Assembly: GCA_021397835.1 (NCBI GenBank)
Contig: JAJFZO010000034.1
Span: 6,787,001 to 6,851,000, forward strand
Length of the DNA: 64,000 bases
Reading direction: 5' to 3'
From: Moringa oleifera
Lineage: Eukaryota; Streptophyta; Magnoliopsida; Brassicales; Moringaceae
The position numbers and the translations under genes are program-made. How positions within the stretch are numbered: position 1 is the stretch's first letter; each line of letters opens with the position of its first letter. Shown piece by piece: positions 1 to 11,499 of this stretch. A model generated the notes under the pieces. That model saw only the letters and a list, made by a program, of their open reading frames with translations, searched no databases and was not told the DNA's origin.

Positions 1-330
1 TTGAGTTTGATTAGGCAGGGCATTTTTTAAACTTTTGTTTCTTAAACATGTAGGACAACATTCTAAGTTTTCTGGGTTAAAGATTTTTAAATAAGTATTC
101 TGGGGCAATCTTTTTGAACTATTTTAATACTACGTTGCTATAATTGAAACAATGAGTTTGTGATGAATGGCTCATATATTTGCATTTAGACCTGGAAAAT
201 TCTGCTACAATGAATGATCAAATTTAAGTTTAGTTTGTGAATTTAGAGGTTTATACAGCTCACGAGGGTTCTTAATGTATACCATATGATGTAATTAATT
301 TACTTTTTCTTAAAGATTAGTGTAGCATGT

Positions 331-714
331 TAGAGTTAATATTGATGTTGTTCCGAAATTAGATGTGAATGATTTTAGTAATGTTATAGACTTACCAATT
401 TCCCAGGATTGGAAATATAGTGGTAAGTATTGCTGCCTTCTGATTAGAAGAAAAAGGTACTGGGATTGGTTCACAGTTAAGGATAAACATTTGTCTCCAT
501 TGTAGCCAATTTAGATTTTAAATGGTGGCCACTACCAAGTGATGTTTATTATGGTTGCTACATTGCTAAACATTTTTCCATTTTCTTTCTCCTTACGAGC
601 TCCCAACTTGATATTCTATATTCATGCAAGGTTGAGGTTTGTCCGCCAAATGTTATTCTAGCATTAGATTATTCAACTTTAGACAATGTTGGCTTTGCCT
701 CTCCTTCATGGCTA
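331..714 (+). pseudogene. Two exon-like stretches of an unidentified gene
   Basis: Two short open stretches look like plant exons. Positions 342-424 read VRVNIDVVPKLDV then LPISQDWKYSG and end at a GTAAG donor-like site. Positions about 635-714 follow a 'gcaag' acceptor-like site, read VEVCPPNVILALDY then DNVGFASPSWL, and end at a GTGAG donor-like site. The codon mix and flanking splice-like signals differ from the AT-rich surroundings. I do not recognise the protein. They could be the left-hand part of a gene outside the window, or relics. No start codon or further exons are evident. Confidence 0.25.
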
Positions 715-2090
715 GGTGAGTGGCACACTGGTCTGTGACAATGTTGGCTTCTTGGATTAGCTCTTTTGTATCTTTCATTTATGTTTCAGAAGATTTTGTC
801 CTTTAATACCATAATTTTGGTGTGAGACAGAAACTTGTTAATTTTTTAGATGAGTGTTAGATGTACTTGTGGGAGCATAGAAAATAGCATTCATTTGTCA
901 AGCAGAATGTTCTTCTTGCTTGCTGTTTATTTTGCATTCTAATATTAAATTCTAAACTACATTCTTCTCTTTGCCTCTCTATCCCTCACTCCCTCTGCTA
1001 GTTGCCTCCTGAATTATATTTCTTATTTTTTCGTTTTATGCATGTATCTCTGAGTCCAGTGCTTTGTATGCTTCATAATTGTTATCATATTTCTTTTGTC
1101 TTTTCTAGTTCCTTGCTGAAAAAATGCCACAAATACCGAATTTTTTTTTTTAAGTATCTTTCAAAAAGAAGCTTAATAAATTTGTTTGCAATTTCCCAGT
1201 TGCTATAGTTAATTCATATATACCTGGTATCTTATAGTTAGAGTATTAATCTGAGTTTATTGTTGGCGTCTAATAATTGTTTGATTAAAGTTGTAGTGCT
1301 TGCTTTGGGGGAGGGAATTGAATGGATTCAAAACTTTGTTGTTGTGATTGGTTTCTTGGAGTATCTAGTAGCTCCTTCTTTTGGGTGCTATTTTCTTAGA
1401 GTTTCTAATCTGTACTTGTTTGATGCAATTAGAGTGATAGAATTATGCAAGTTAATGCTTGCAAGTATACAAGAAGCCAGTAAATTATTGAGGAAAACCA
1501 GTAAATAATGAAACAAGTATAGATGTGACTTGATTAGTTTGGTTGTAATGCCTTTTGCTCTTACTTCATATCTGCATGAGAAAATTTGATAATGATAAAT
1601 GTCATCCAGGATCTTTTCCAAATATATGAGGTCCTCAATTTTAAATTGTTAAAACTGTGGCATTCCCATCTCTTTATATTCTCAAGTGGTAAGTCCTCCA
1701 CCTAGTTGTGGTTAGTAACTTTTGGCATTTCATGCCAGGTATGAATGCAGATGTATTTTGTTGTAGGGAAAAAATGCACATTCACTGTCCCAGTGCTTGG
1801 CTTCCTAATCCTTTGAGCAAAGTACTATACAAGTTCCTTGTCCTTGATAATTTCATTGACTATTTTTGGTTATTACTTCTTTGGCTATTGAATGATGGAC
1901 AAAAGCTAACAATTATTGAAATTTTCAAAAATAGTAATAGCAAGTAATTTCCACATAAACCTAGGACAACTTTAACACAAAGCTTAGACAAATTAAAGGG
2001 TAGATGACCTAAAACTAGTTACTCACACTGTTATACCAATAACTTAGTCATATACATACAACTGCACACAATACTATGCTAGCATCACAA
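715..2090. other. Intergenic or intronic stretch with no recognisable gene
   Basis: The stretch is AT-rich, with T runs and only short open frames that carry no recognisable motif. It could be intron sequence of the exon-like pieces to its left. I see no repeat or RNA gene in it. Confidence 0.4.
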
Positions 2091-2094
2091 GAAT

Positions 2095-3460
2095 TATAAG
2101 AAGAAACATATTTTCATTCATTCACTTCCTTCCATGGATGCTTCGACTTACAGTGTGATACTCAGACCTTGAGAATATGTTGCTTTAACATTGAAATGGT
2201 GCATATTTATCGGATGTTGCTTTAACATCTTCTTCAACGGTTCGCTTAGAGCATTCCTTCATGCCATGTATCTAACAATGGATGAGTAAAACTCATCATT
2301 ATACAAAATGATATAATTTTAATTTTAATTGAATAAAAAAAAAAAGGTCCCATACCTTCAAGTGTCTTATAGTTTCATTATTGGCACAAATATTTTGATA
2401 AAAGCCCATGTACATTAATACCTTCGAGCACATAATAGGGCCAACACCTTTAATCTTCATCGATCTTTCACAGACTAATGTGCTACATTCTAATTCGTTC
2501 AACTCATCAAGATTAAGTCTCCCACTTTCAGTCATTTTAACAAGTTCAAGAATATAATTTGCTCAATACCGATGTTTGCAATGCTCTTTTAGAAAACTTT
2601 GTTTAGGCCAGCAAGTTCCCTCGCGTTAGGAAAATTCCTCATGGTTTGAGATTTCATACGCTTGACATCTCTATTTTTCTTTGATCTACTCAATCTCTTA
2701 TTTGCTGCGTTTGATTCAAGTTCACAAAGACGATTTGCCATATCTAATGTCCTTGCGCGCCTATTTTGCTTTTGTGCAAATGTTATTATCAACATGACTT
2801 AACTTCTGTAAATAACAACATAAAACATGTATATATGGAGAACATACAAAACAATGACACTCCATAATTCTATATAGAGATTAATTAACTAACATATAAA
2901 TTAGAATGAAACACATAGTAGAAAATGTTATTTTATAAACATGACACCATTTTATAAAAAGCTGTAAAATTGATAACTTAGACGGAGTTGTAACGAAGAA
3001 TAGATTTGACTACATCCTTAAAGAGAGAAGGTGACAGAAAAAATTCGACCAAAACCTCTTCTTTTTGCCATCGAAATTCCCTCATGTCTTTCTCATCCTT
3101 CTTTGATATCCTCAACATTCTTGCAACTTGTTCCTTGGTATCCCAAATTCACAATCAAGACTATGCACATGCACTGCAACAGCACATATGTGTTATTGGT
3201 ATTGAAATGAAAGAGAGAGAGTTACCACCACAACTCAGTGTATCCAAATGCGATAAGATTGTCAATACAATGCACTTGAATAATGGGAAAATCACAGTTG
3301 CAAGGGTCTGAGATAGAAACATTTACTGAGAATGAATCATTTGACAGCCGTCAAGGTCTCTCAAGTGATTTTCTAGAAAGATTCCAAGTATTGGGAGCCA
3401 TCATGAAACTGCTTTTTCTAAACTGAAAGTTAAATTTGACCCTCTTAATTGCAATGGTAA
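2095..3460 (-). pseudogene. HhH-GPD DNA glycosylase-superfamily pseudogene
   Basis: Read on the minus strand from about 3460 down, five exon-like blocks match the plant HhH-GPD base-excision-repair family in the right order. Block 1 (about 3457-3228) has FMMAPNTWNLSRKSLERP. Block 2 (about 3148-2960) has EQVARMLRISKKDEKDMREF and LFKDVVKSILRYN. Block 3 (about 2760-2589) has ARTLDMANRLCELE and FPNARELAGLN. Block 4 (about 2588-2355) has ANYILELVKM, then the helix-hairpin-helix segment IKGVGPIMCSKVLMYMGF and ETIRHLK. Block 5 (about 2262-2110) has KRTVEEDVKATSDKYAPFQ. A stop follows LERP in block 1, there is a frameshift at the block 3/4 junction and a stop just before ANYIL. The position where I expect the family's catalytic Asp, before ETIRHLK, reads Asn. 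Intron-sized AT-rich gaps remain between blocks, so it arose by DNA duplication or in-place decay, not retroposition. The family call is firm; the exact subfamily is not. Confidence 0.8.
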
Positions 3461-3469
3461 GTTCATAAT

Positions 3470-3985
3470 GTAAAATATAAAAGAAAAAATTCAACTAAGA
3501 TACATATACTACCAATGTAAAGAATACCCAGTACAACTGTGAGTGAACATTTCACTTCTCTTGACACCTATATTAATTCATCAATTAACTATTATATCAA
3601 AATTGAGATGAAAATATGATATAAAATGAGAAAATGAAGAATTTTCTTTGTATTGAAATTAGAAAAAAAAACTTTATAGCTCTTGAAAAATTAATACCCA
3701 TCAAATTTAGAATGAAAATCTCATTTAAAATTGAAAAATGAAATGTTTTTCTCATGAGAATTGAAAGAAAGCATTGTAATCGATAAAAAAATAATAAATA
3801 CTTTCTCGGAATTAATTACTCAATACTTTAATATACTTTCCTATAGCTTATATAAATATTATCGATATTCTTGAACATGCCTATTCATTTATATGTCTCT
3901 TTAAATTTTGATCACTCTAATAATGAACATCCATGTTATTCAAGTAGTCATATCATCATTATTCATAGAACACTATGGAGAAACC
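3470..3985. other. AT-rich spacer upstream of the first subtilase pseudogene
   Basis: There are long A/T tracts with no open frame of note. No subtilase signal peptide or inhibitor I9 exons could be found here, so the 5' part of the downstream pseudogene is absent or decayed beyond recognition. Confidence 0.5.
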
Positions 3986-3989
3986 AAGC

Positions 3990-6761
3990 TATATGGTATG
4001 TATGGTAACTGGAAGGGTGCTTGTGAATCTGGGAGCAGATTCAATGGAAAATCCATTGTAATAGAAAAATCATTGGAGCCCGTTGGTTCATTGATGGGTT
4101 CCTTGCTGAATATGGACAGCCACTGAACAAAAATGACTACCAGGAGTACATGTCCCCAAGAGATACACATGGACATGGCACACATACATCAAGCACAGCA
4201 GCTGGTTGTTTTGTGAGCAATGTTAGTTACAAAGGCCTTGGTCATGGCACTGTAAGTGGTGCACCGCATGCTCGATTAGCTTATACAAGGTATGCTGGAA
4301 TGTTCTTGGAGGGCAATGTGCATCTGCTGATATACTGAGAGCCTCGGATGAAGCCATACATGATGGGTTTGATGTATTGTCGCTGTCAATTGGGTCTTCA
4401 ATTCCTCTATTCTCAGATATTGATGCACGAGATGGAATTGCTACTTGCTCCTTTCATGCTATGGCCAGGGGCGTCACTGTTGTTTGTGGAGCTGGAAATG
4501 ATGGACCTTCAGCGCAGACAACAGGCAACACTGCACCATGGATTTTGACCGTTGCAGCGAGCACCATGGATCGAGCATTTCTTGCAGCCATTACTCTAGG
4601 AAACAATAAAACTTTAATGGTATTCTTTTCCCTATGACAAATTTCAGTATTGAATTTAAGCTAGGGATAGGGACAATTTCTACCAGAATTTTCTTGCACG
4701 GTAATGCAGTTGTCATTTGTTCGGTATAATTGTCGAGGGCCAAGCTATGTTTCCAGGAAATGAGGTTGGTTTCACTGGCTTGATATATCCTGAGACCACG
4801 GGTTAAACTTTTATTTCTGAAGGCTAACCGTATCTGTCGAATTTGTGAATTGGCTTACTTTTCCAAAATCCATTTGTGATCCAATTGTTTAACTATCTAT
4901 CTGCAGTATACGTCAACTTCTTTCACTTAATGCCACTTTTGTGGCTGGAAAAGTGGTGCTCTGCTTTGCCCCAGTAACTCATAGCGTTGCTCCAGTGGCC
5001 ACTGCTGCAATTGTGCAAGAAGCAGGTGGCATTGGGTTGATTATTGCCAAAAATCCTAGTGATGCCCTGAGTCCCTGTAGCAATAACTTCCCATGCATTG
5101 AAGTTGACTATGAAGTTGGCACCCAGATGCTATTCTACATCCGCTCTATCAGGTATGTGTTTTTGTCGTCGTTTCTGATACAACGGCCGTCATACTGGAT
5201 CATTGGTAATCCTTATAAAGTGGTTTTTGAATTGGAGCACAGAGGTTTCCCACAGTTAAGTTGAGCCCTTCAAAGACATTCGTAGGCAATATCAGCCAAG
5301 GTAGCCTTCTATTCATCAAGAGGGCCTAGTTCCATTGCACCAGCAATTGTCAAGGTACATTCTACATCTCAAAAGTGAATAACTACCTAAATATCATCAA
5401 TCTAGGTAGGCTTCCTGGTGCATGATGCAGCTCAGATTCATGTTGAATACTCTTTAGGGTTCTGTTAGCCAGCAGACTTAAATTAAATCTGGCATACCAC
5501 TGCCAGAGTTGCTAGCAATTTAGATGACCAGATCCAAGAGTTAAAGACTCTTAGACATTTTTGAAGAAAGTATGGCAAACAGAATGTAATAGTATCTTAT
5601 TGTCCCAAATTAAATTTGTTAGATGTACATTCATAATACTTGAAACAGACTGAATTGGTAGAAAAATTCATTTTATTCCCTTTTAACTGAAGCGATCTTT
5701 GATCCAGAAAAGGAAACGATCTTTTGTTTAGGCTGACATAATGTATCCTGAATCACATGAGAAAAACAGGTCCATATATAGGCATGCATGGTTCCTTTTA
5801 TAAATTTTCTCTTAAAGTCTGAACTAGCTAGGGTTGAATTCATTCCTCGAATATGAAGCTTATAATTAAATTATTCTGGGACAACGGTGATCTTCACAGC
5901 CAAACATAGCTGCACCCGGCTCGAACATGTTAGCTGCTACTTCTCCCCTTGATCCATTCATGGATAGTGGATATGCCATGCACTAGGGCACTTCAATGGC
6001 AACTCCTCATGTCTCTGCCATTGTGGCGCTACTCAGAGCATTGCACCCTGAGTGGTTTGCTGCAGCAATTAAATCTGCACTTGTCACTACTGGTATACCT
6101 ATTCTCGTACTGGTCACCATATAAATTCGCTATGAGATCACCATCATTTGAAGAAACTTAACTAGAGTTTAGTGACTGTAAATTCATGTTCACAATTTTT
6201 AGCTTGGAGGAATGATTCATTGGGGCTTCCAGTATTTGCTGGAGGAAATTCTCAAAAGCTTGCCAATCCATTTGATTTTGGAGGTGGAATTGTGAATCCA
6301 AAAGGAGCAGCAGACCCTGGTCTGGTATATGACATGGGCCTAGCTCGCTACATACAATATCTTTGTGCCATAAGCTACAATGATTTCGCTGTCTCTTGGC
6401 TCACCAGTCAACGCACTGGGTGTGCTATAGAAAACCTTCTGTTTTGAATGTAAATCTACCTTCGATCACCAGACTAAGTCTTAGAAACTCAATCACCCTC
6501 ACCAGAACTGTCAAAAATGTTGGTGCCCCCCATTCCATTTATAGAGTAGTAATAGAGCCTCCATTTGGCACAAAGGTATCAGTAAAACCTGATATCTTGG
6601 TCTTCAGCAATAGAACCAAGGAAATCTCCTTTACTGTTACAGTGTCCACAACCAACGAGGTGAATATAGGTTACGACTTTGGGAGCTTGACTTGGACTGA
6701 TGGAATGCATGCTGTGAGAAATCCCTTGTCCATGAAAATAGAGGTGCTACAATCTTACTAG
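3990..6761 (+). pseudogene. SBT3-type subtilisin-like serine protease pseudogene, copy 1
   Basis: Relic of a secreted plant subtilase (peptidase S8). It starts inside the protease domain (GNWKGACESGSRFNG), then in another frame HCNRKIIGARWFIDG and the active-site His block SPRDTHGHGTHTSSTAAG (about 4149-4204). A further frameshift near 4281 leads into [12 protein letters not shown] and [20 protein letters not shown] to about 4614. Later exon pieces are 4738-4802 (FPGNEVGFTGLIYPE), 4912-5152 (PA-domain-like, AGKVVLCF), 5246-5355, 5900-6095 (active-site Ser block [16 protein letters not shown]) and 6200-6761 (GGGIVNPKGAADPGLVYDM, then a frameshift into the Fn3-like C-terminal domain with TRTVKNVG). 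A TAG at 5984-5986 lies directly before GTSMATP. The signal peptide, I9 propeptide and catalytic-Asp block were not found. Introns persist, so this is a decayed gene copy in tandem with the next one. Confidence 0.92.
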
Positions 6762-6769
6762 GTCATTAC

Positions 6770-7705
6770 TAGTTTTCTGCTTTATAAGGATGCTGGCTTC
6801 CATGTAATTTAAACAATGTTTTATTCATCTCTATCTGCTTAAATTTTCTTGGCTTGAATGAGTAAACCTGAACTTTGTCCATTATGGATTGTAGCTGATT
6901 GTTGAAATATCACTAAATAATCTCCTCGGGTTAACAACACCAGAGCAGAACATAACTGTAACCTGCTTTGAAAAATCAAGAGTTGGGGAATATAAAAGAA
7001 TGCAATTAAATCTCCTGTTTAGTCAAATATTTGAAACAAAATAGAGACAAGAAAGGTATTTAGAACTCAAATTAGGGACCAAGTCAAATGTCAGCTGTTA
7101 AACAATTTCTTGATTATGTGGATATTCCTTATGCCTGTTCTGTATCCTTTCAATTTTATGCAGTCCACTGAAAATGAAAAAACTGAAGTTGCCTTCAGAA
7201 GGAGTCCTGTTAACTAGCTAAATATTCTGTTCTTCTTTTTTAATAACTATTCTGTTTCTCATTTTTTCTGTTCTTATCGTTTCTTCATCTAGAAGTTTAT
7301 TGAAGAACCTGCATGATTATTTCAGCAATCTGATTTGTTCATTTGTTCGTTCTTATCTTTGAACTTATTTGCTTGCCTATTGCTTGGACTTTACTTCTTT
7401 ATTTTTGTAATCAGATGGTATTCATATGTCGGATTAAGGTTTTTTCTTGATGCAAACATGGTCTTAATCTTACTTCAAATAGGTTCTACTCCTAATACTA
7501 TTTGCAATTCTGTCAGACAATTTAGTGACAATAGTTTTTGTTATCTGAAAGACATCTATTTCAAGATAATCTGAAGTTTTTTATTTTTGATCAAACATAA
7601 GTTGGGACATGCATCTCCAGATAATGGATAGAATAATAAATAAATAAAGGAACAAAAGAAAATGTTGAAGTCAAATTTTATCTGGGGAAATAAACAGGAC
7701 TGGAA
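6770..7705. other. Spacer between the two subtilase pseudogenes
   Basis: AT-rich sequence without a recognisable gene. The open frame near 7335-7574 is hydrophobic low-complexity and matches nothing I know. The right end would be the promoter region of the downstream subtilase copy. Confidence 0.5.
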
Positions 7706-7708
7706 CTT

Positions 7709-7717
7709 TTATATAAG
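7709..7717 (+). promoter_or_regulatory. Possible TATA box of subtilase copy 2
   Basis: The string ttatataag lies about 80 bases before the ATG at 7793, a plausible distance for a plant TATA box with a short leader. In AT-rich DNA such strings are common, so the support is positional only. Confidence 0.3.
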
Positions 7718-7792
7718 AGGGTGTGCACTTTGTGTTTTAGGTGCCTAAACCTGCAAGTAGATATCTCTCTTTTTCTCAAGGATAGAGATTCA

Positions 7793-9859
7793 ATGGGGTC
7801 TCTTCTGATTGGGAAGAGAAACTTCAAAGTTTTAGCCTTTGTGGCACTCGGTCTTCTGTTAATTCTAAATGGGCAGAACAGTTTGATTGTGCCAGTCAGT
7901 GGCAATAGCAGAGTCAGTATCTATCTTTTCCTGGCAATGTTACTCCTCAAATTCATAACTTGTAGATAACCAACTTGTTGTTTGCTTGATAGGTTCACAT
8001 AATTTATATGAGTTAGAGGCAACAGAATGATCCCGAGCTTGTTACTAAATCACATCATGATATGCTGGCATCAATTCTTAAGAAGGTATAACTTACAACT
8101 TCACCATCTAACACCATAGACGTCAATGCTTTACAGGGTTTTAAGGTCTTAATATTGGTAAAGTAATTATCCAAATTGTGTTAAAAAAGGAGGTTTTGTG
8201 TCCGATAGCTAAAGCTGATCAGTTTCTCATCGTTGTGAATGGTATATATGAACTATATGCAATGTTGTTTAGCCTCTAAAGCTACTTTTTGGTGTGGGAA
8301 TATTACATTCTTTTTATATGTTGGGACATAAATGAGCATACCCAGAATTGGAAAACTATCTTATATTGAAATAAGGAAATTACTTATGGTATCTGTCTTG
8401 ATGCATTTAAAGAATATCCAGGATCATTATTGATGTTTGTTGCTAAAAACATGCTGCAGCAAAGAGGCTGCCCTTGACTCAATGGCTTACAGTAATAGAC
8501 ATGGCTTCTCTAGCTTTCCAGCCAAGCATGCAGAATCTCAAGCTCAACAGATTGCAGGTATTTTCATGTTTGAAGTTCCTCACTGAACACCATTTATTGC
8601 CCATATATATAAAAAAATCAAATGTTTCAATACTTTTATGCATCTTTTCACTAGAACAAAGCGAAGTAATTCATCAATTATTTCCACCTGAAACTAGTCT
8701 CACTTGAATCTGATTGTGAGTGAGCTTGGATCCCAAATGCTCTTCTACATTTGTTCTTCCATGTATATGATTATTTTTCAAACACTATAATCACAGATTA
8801 ATTAGCTGGTGTCTGAATGTCTGATGGTGCTTTGTGGGCTCACACAGCTCACCAGTGGTAAAAATAAGCCCTGCTAGAACACTGGCAGGGAAGCCTGTGG
8901 CAACCAAGGTAGCAACCTTTTCATCAAGAGGATCTAGCTCCATTTCTCCAGATATTCTTAAGGTATGATTTTCCTTCTGTTTTTTGCCAAATTTGCTTTT
9001 TAAGGGGACACATTGAGCAGCTAATCAAAAAAATTCATCGAGTCAAAGTCAATTGATCATGCTTTGGTGGAATGCAGCCAGATATAGCTGCAACTGGTGT
9101 GACCATATTAGCAGCCAGTACTCCTCTGGATCCCTTCATGGATAGTAGGTTTGCTCTGCATTCAGGGGCAACTATGGCAACTCCTATTGTCTCAGGCATT
9201 GTAGCACTCCTCGAAGTGTTACACCCTAATTGGTCCCCTGCTGCCATAACATCTGCCATTGTCACAACAGGTTTCAATTACCATCCAATTCCTTATGGGA
9301 CCCCTCTCCGTCATCTTCTTCAGTTTGTAGGATCCAAATTGACTGCATAAATTGCAATATTGGATATATTGAAAGCAACTGGTTACCCTTTGTTGCAGCA
9401 TGGAAGACTGACCCATTCCGAGAGCCTATCTTGGCTGATGGGTCCCCTAAGAAGCTGGTTGATCCATTTGATTATGGAGGTGGCCTTGTAAACCCAATCA
9501 AGGCAGCAGAACCTGGTCTTGTATATGACATGTGAACAGAAGAGTACATCCTCTAGATGTGTGCTGCCGGTTACAATGACTCCTCTATCTATCAGCTTGT
9601 GGGAAATACCACCATCTGCCGTCGGCCTAAGCCTTCTGTTCTGGATGTGAATTTACCTTCAATTACCATTGCAGATTTGCAAAATTCAGCCACTTTCACT
9701 AGAACTATCATGAATGTTGGCCCTATCAACTCGAAATACAGAGTCCTGATTGAGCATCCATTTGGCGTATGTTTAGCTGTAAAGCCTGATGTTTTTGTTT
9801 TCAGCTCTGCCAACAAGAAGATCTCCTTCAAGGTTATAGTCTCCACAGCCACAAAGTGA
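7793..9859 (+). pseudogene. SBT3-type subtilisin-like serine protease pseudogene, copy 2
   Basis: This copy keeps what copy 1 lost and lost what copy 1 kept. The ATG at 7793 begins a signal-peptide-like segment (MGSLLIGKRNFK, then VALGLLLIL). The next exon, from about 7993, is the inhibitor I9 propeptide: VHIIYMS, a TAG at 8014-8016, then NDPELVTKSHHDMLASILKK. About 8463-8557 continues it (EAALDSMAYSNRHGFSSFPAK, shown to its first 20 residues as EAALDSMAYSNRHGFSSFPA). After that the Asp block, His block and PA domain are missing. The frame resumes at about 8862 (ARTLAGKPVATKVATFSSRG) and 9075 ([18 protein letters not shown]). At the active-site Ser block the sequence is SGATMATP, so Thr (codon 9171-9173) occupies the Ser position. 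The C-terminal part has stops at 9533-9535 and 9554-9556, then CAAGYNDSSIYQLVGN and the Fn3-like domain to 9859. It is non-functional as a protease, and the tandem arrangement implies an old gene duplication. Confidence 0.92.
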
Positions 9860-9923
9860 ACACTGGATACTACTTTGGCAACCAAAACTATTAAGTTTGG
9901 GTTCTTAATTTTGCCCTCCAATC

Positions 9924-11386
9924 TCATGGTTTGATAACCCTCTGAACCCACACAGCTTGTAATGAAATAGTATGTAACATAGCATTTTCCTCCATGAGGC
10001 CTCCTATCTCCTCAAACACATCTTCACACTCACAAAACTCCTCATGTTCTTCCTCTTGAGTCTCCTTTCCAGCCATCAACAACTGATACAATTGAGACTT
10101 TGAGCATTTGTGGCCAAACGTGTAATTGGAACCACACACATAGGCCCTTTCTTCTTCTTTCTTCCCTTTCTTCTTTGGTGATGATTCCATTGGCTCGATT
10201 AATTTCAGGTTTGTTCAGAGGAGATTTTGGTGGAGTGGTGTTTGTAGAATAAGTGAGCTGTTTAGACTGGGAAGTGTATGGTAGGAGAGGTATTTTTGGG
10301 CTAGGCAGTAATGGAGGTAAAGCAGTGAGTGAGTAATTTGGCTCCTTGTAAGTAGAGCTACAAGGAGCTTGGTAAGCAGTGGAATTGGGTTGTACGTCAT
10401 CAAGGGCTTGCGTGGGACATTAAAAAGTATTCATTCAACCTGACAAGATTTAAGGCCTAAGTTAAATCCTTAGGGCACAATAGTCTAACAGATTTAGAGA
10501 TTTCCACCTTTAAATTACTAACAAAAATGTTAAGGGCATTATCATCACTTAATTCAATCAAATTCAACAATGCTTCAAAGTCTTCATAATGCGCATCTAC
10601 AAAACTAATTGCTTTAAACTCACCATATTTAATATGAGGTCTTCGTATTCTGTGTGGTAGAACCGAGCCCTCATAGCTTTGGCGTGCTTGTGCCAATCCA
10701 TGTCTTTCAACTCACCTTTGGACAGCATAAATCTTTGATGCCATTTCAAGGCTTTGCCATCCAAGTGGATCATTACTGTGTGCACGTTCACATGTGCTGG
10801 GATCTTTACAGCGTCAAGAATTGTTCAGTCTTCATAAACCACCCAAGGAAGTCATATCAAAATGAAGGCATTCTAACTTTCTTTTTCTCATACTGATCCT
10901 ACTAACCTCCATCACAGTATTAGAAATCTTAGGTTCCTATATCAGATAAAATTTTTAAGATGGTAGATCTGCATCCTTTAGCAATGGTCCTTCCATACAA
11001 ATCGATTCTGGTGAGCTCTCCACTAGCCTTTTTCCCCATTGAGCTGAGAGCAATTTCTCTAACTTTTTCTACAATTTTTCCAGGTTTTTCTTCCACCTTT
11101 CAAACATTCCTTCCATATCTTTGCATAACTGAGAATTAATATAGTCTTTGATTTGCACTGCCCATCCATCGATTTTGATCTCTAAAATAGGTAAACGAGA
11201 TCCCAGTTTATCTACGTCCTTTTGAAGACAAGTAGTGACCCTACTGCGATGATCGATAAGAAAAAGGCTTTCATACCACTGATGGTTGCGCAGAGAAAAG
11301 TGAGAGAGAAAGGAAGAATCTCGAGAGATTTGAAGAGTATTTTTTATATTTCTCGACAAGTCATCTTTCTTTGTACTCCTTTCCAA
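9924..11386 (-). mobile_element. Ty3/gypsy-type retrotransposon gag remnant
   Basis: On the minus strand, broken frames spell a plant Ty3/gypsy gag in order. 11386-11069 is the N-terminal region (RLPILEIKIDGWAVQIKDYI). About 10950-10790 is a degraded KLE...F block with stops. 10791-10597 has MIHLDGKALKWHQRFML and AMRARFYHTEYEDL. 10696-10457 has EDFEALLNLIELSDDNALNI and FVSNLKVEISKSVRL. 10190-9924 has a zinc-knuckle-like CGSNYTFGHKCSKSQLYQLL followed by an acidic stretch. Frame changes between pieces and internal stops show it is dead. No reverse transcriptase, integrase or LTR was recognised on either side: it stops next to the subtilase pseudogene on the left and the 5S-related block on the right. 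Gag would package element RNA into particles. Confidence 0.85.
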
Positions 11387-11499
11387 TTATTTTTTAATAA
11401 TTTTGCATATTCTCCACATGATACAACTACCATCCCTATGTAGCTAATTACACATTAAAAAAATAAAGTGTTGCATTTAACTAATTAAAGTAATGACTA

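Noticed and set aside
4150..6761. A functional subtilase gene
   Set aside because: His and Ser motifs are recognisable, but at least three frameshifts, a stop before the Ser motif and the missing 5' exons rule it out.
9592..9951. Minus-strand open frame of 119 codons
   Set aside because: It is antisense to the Fn3-like part of subtilase copy 2 and has no independent support.
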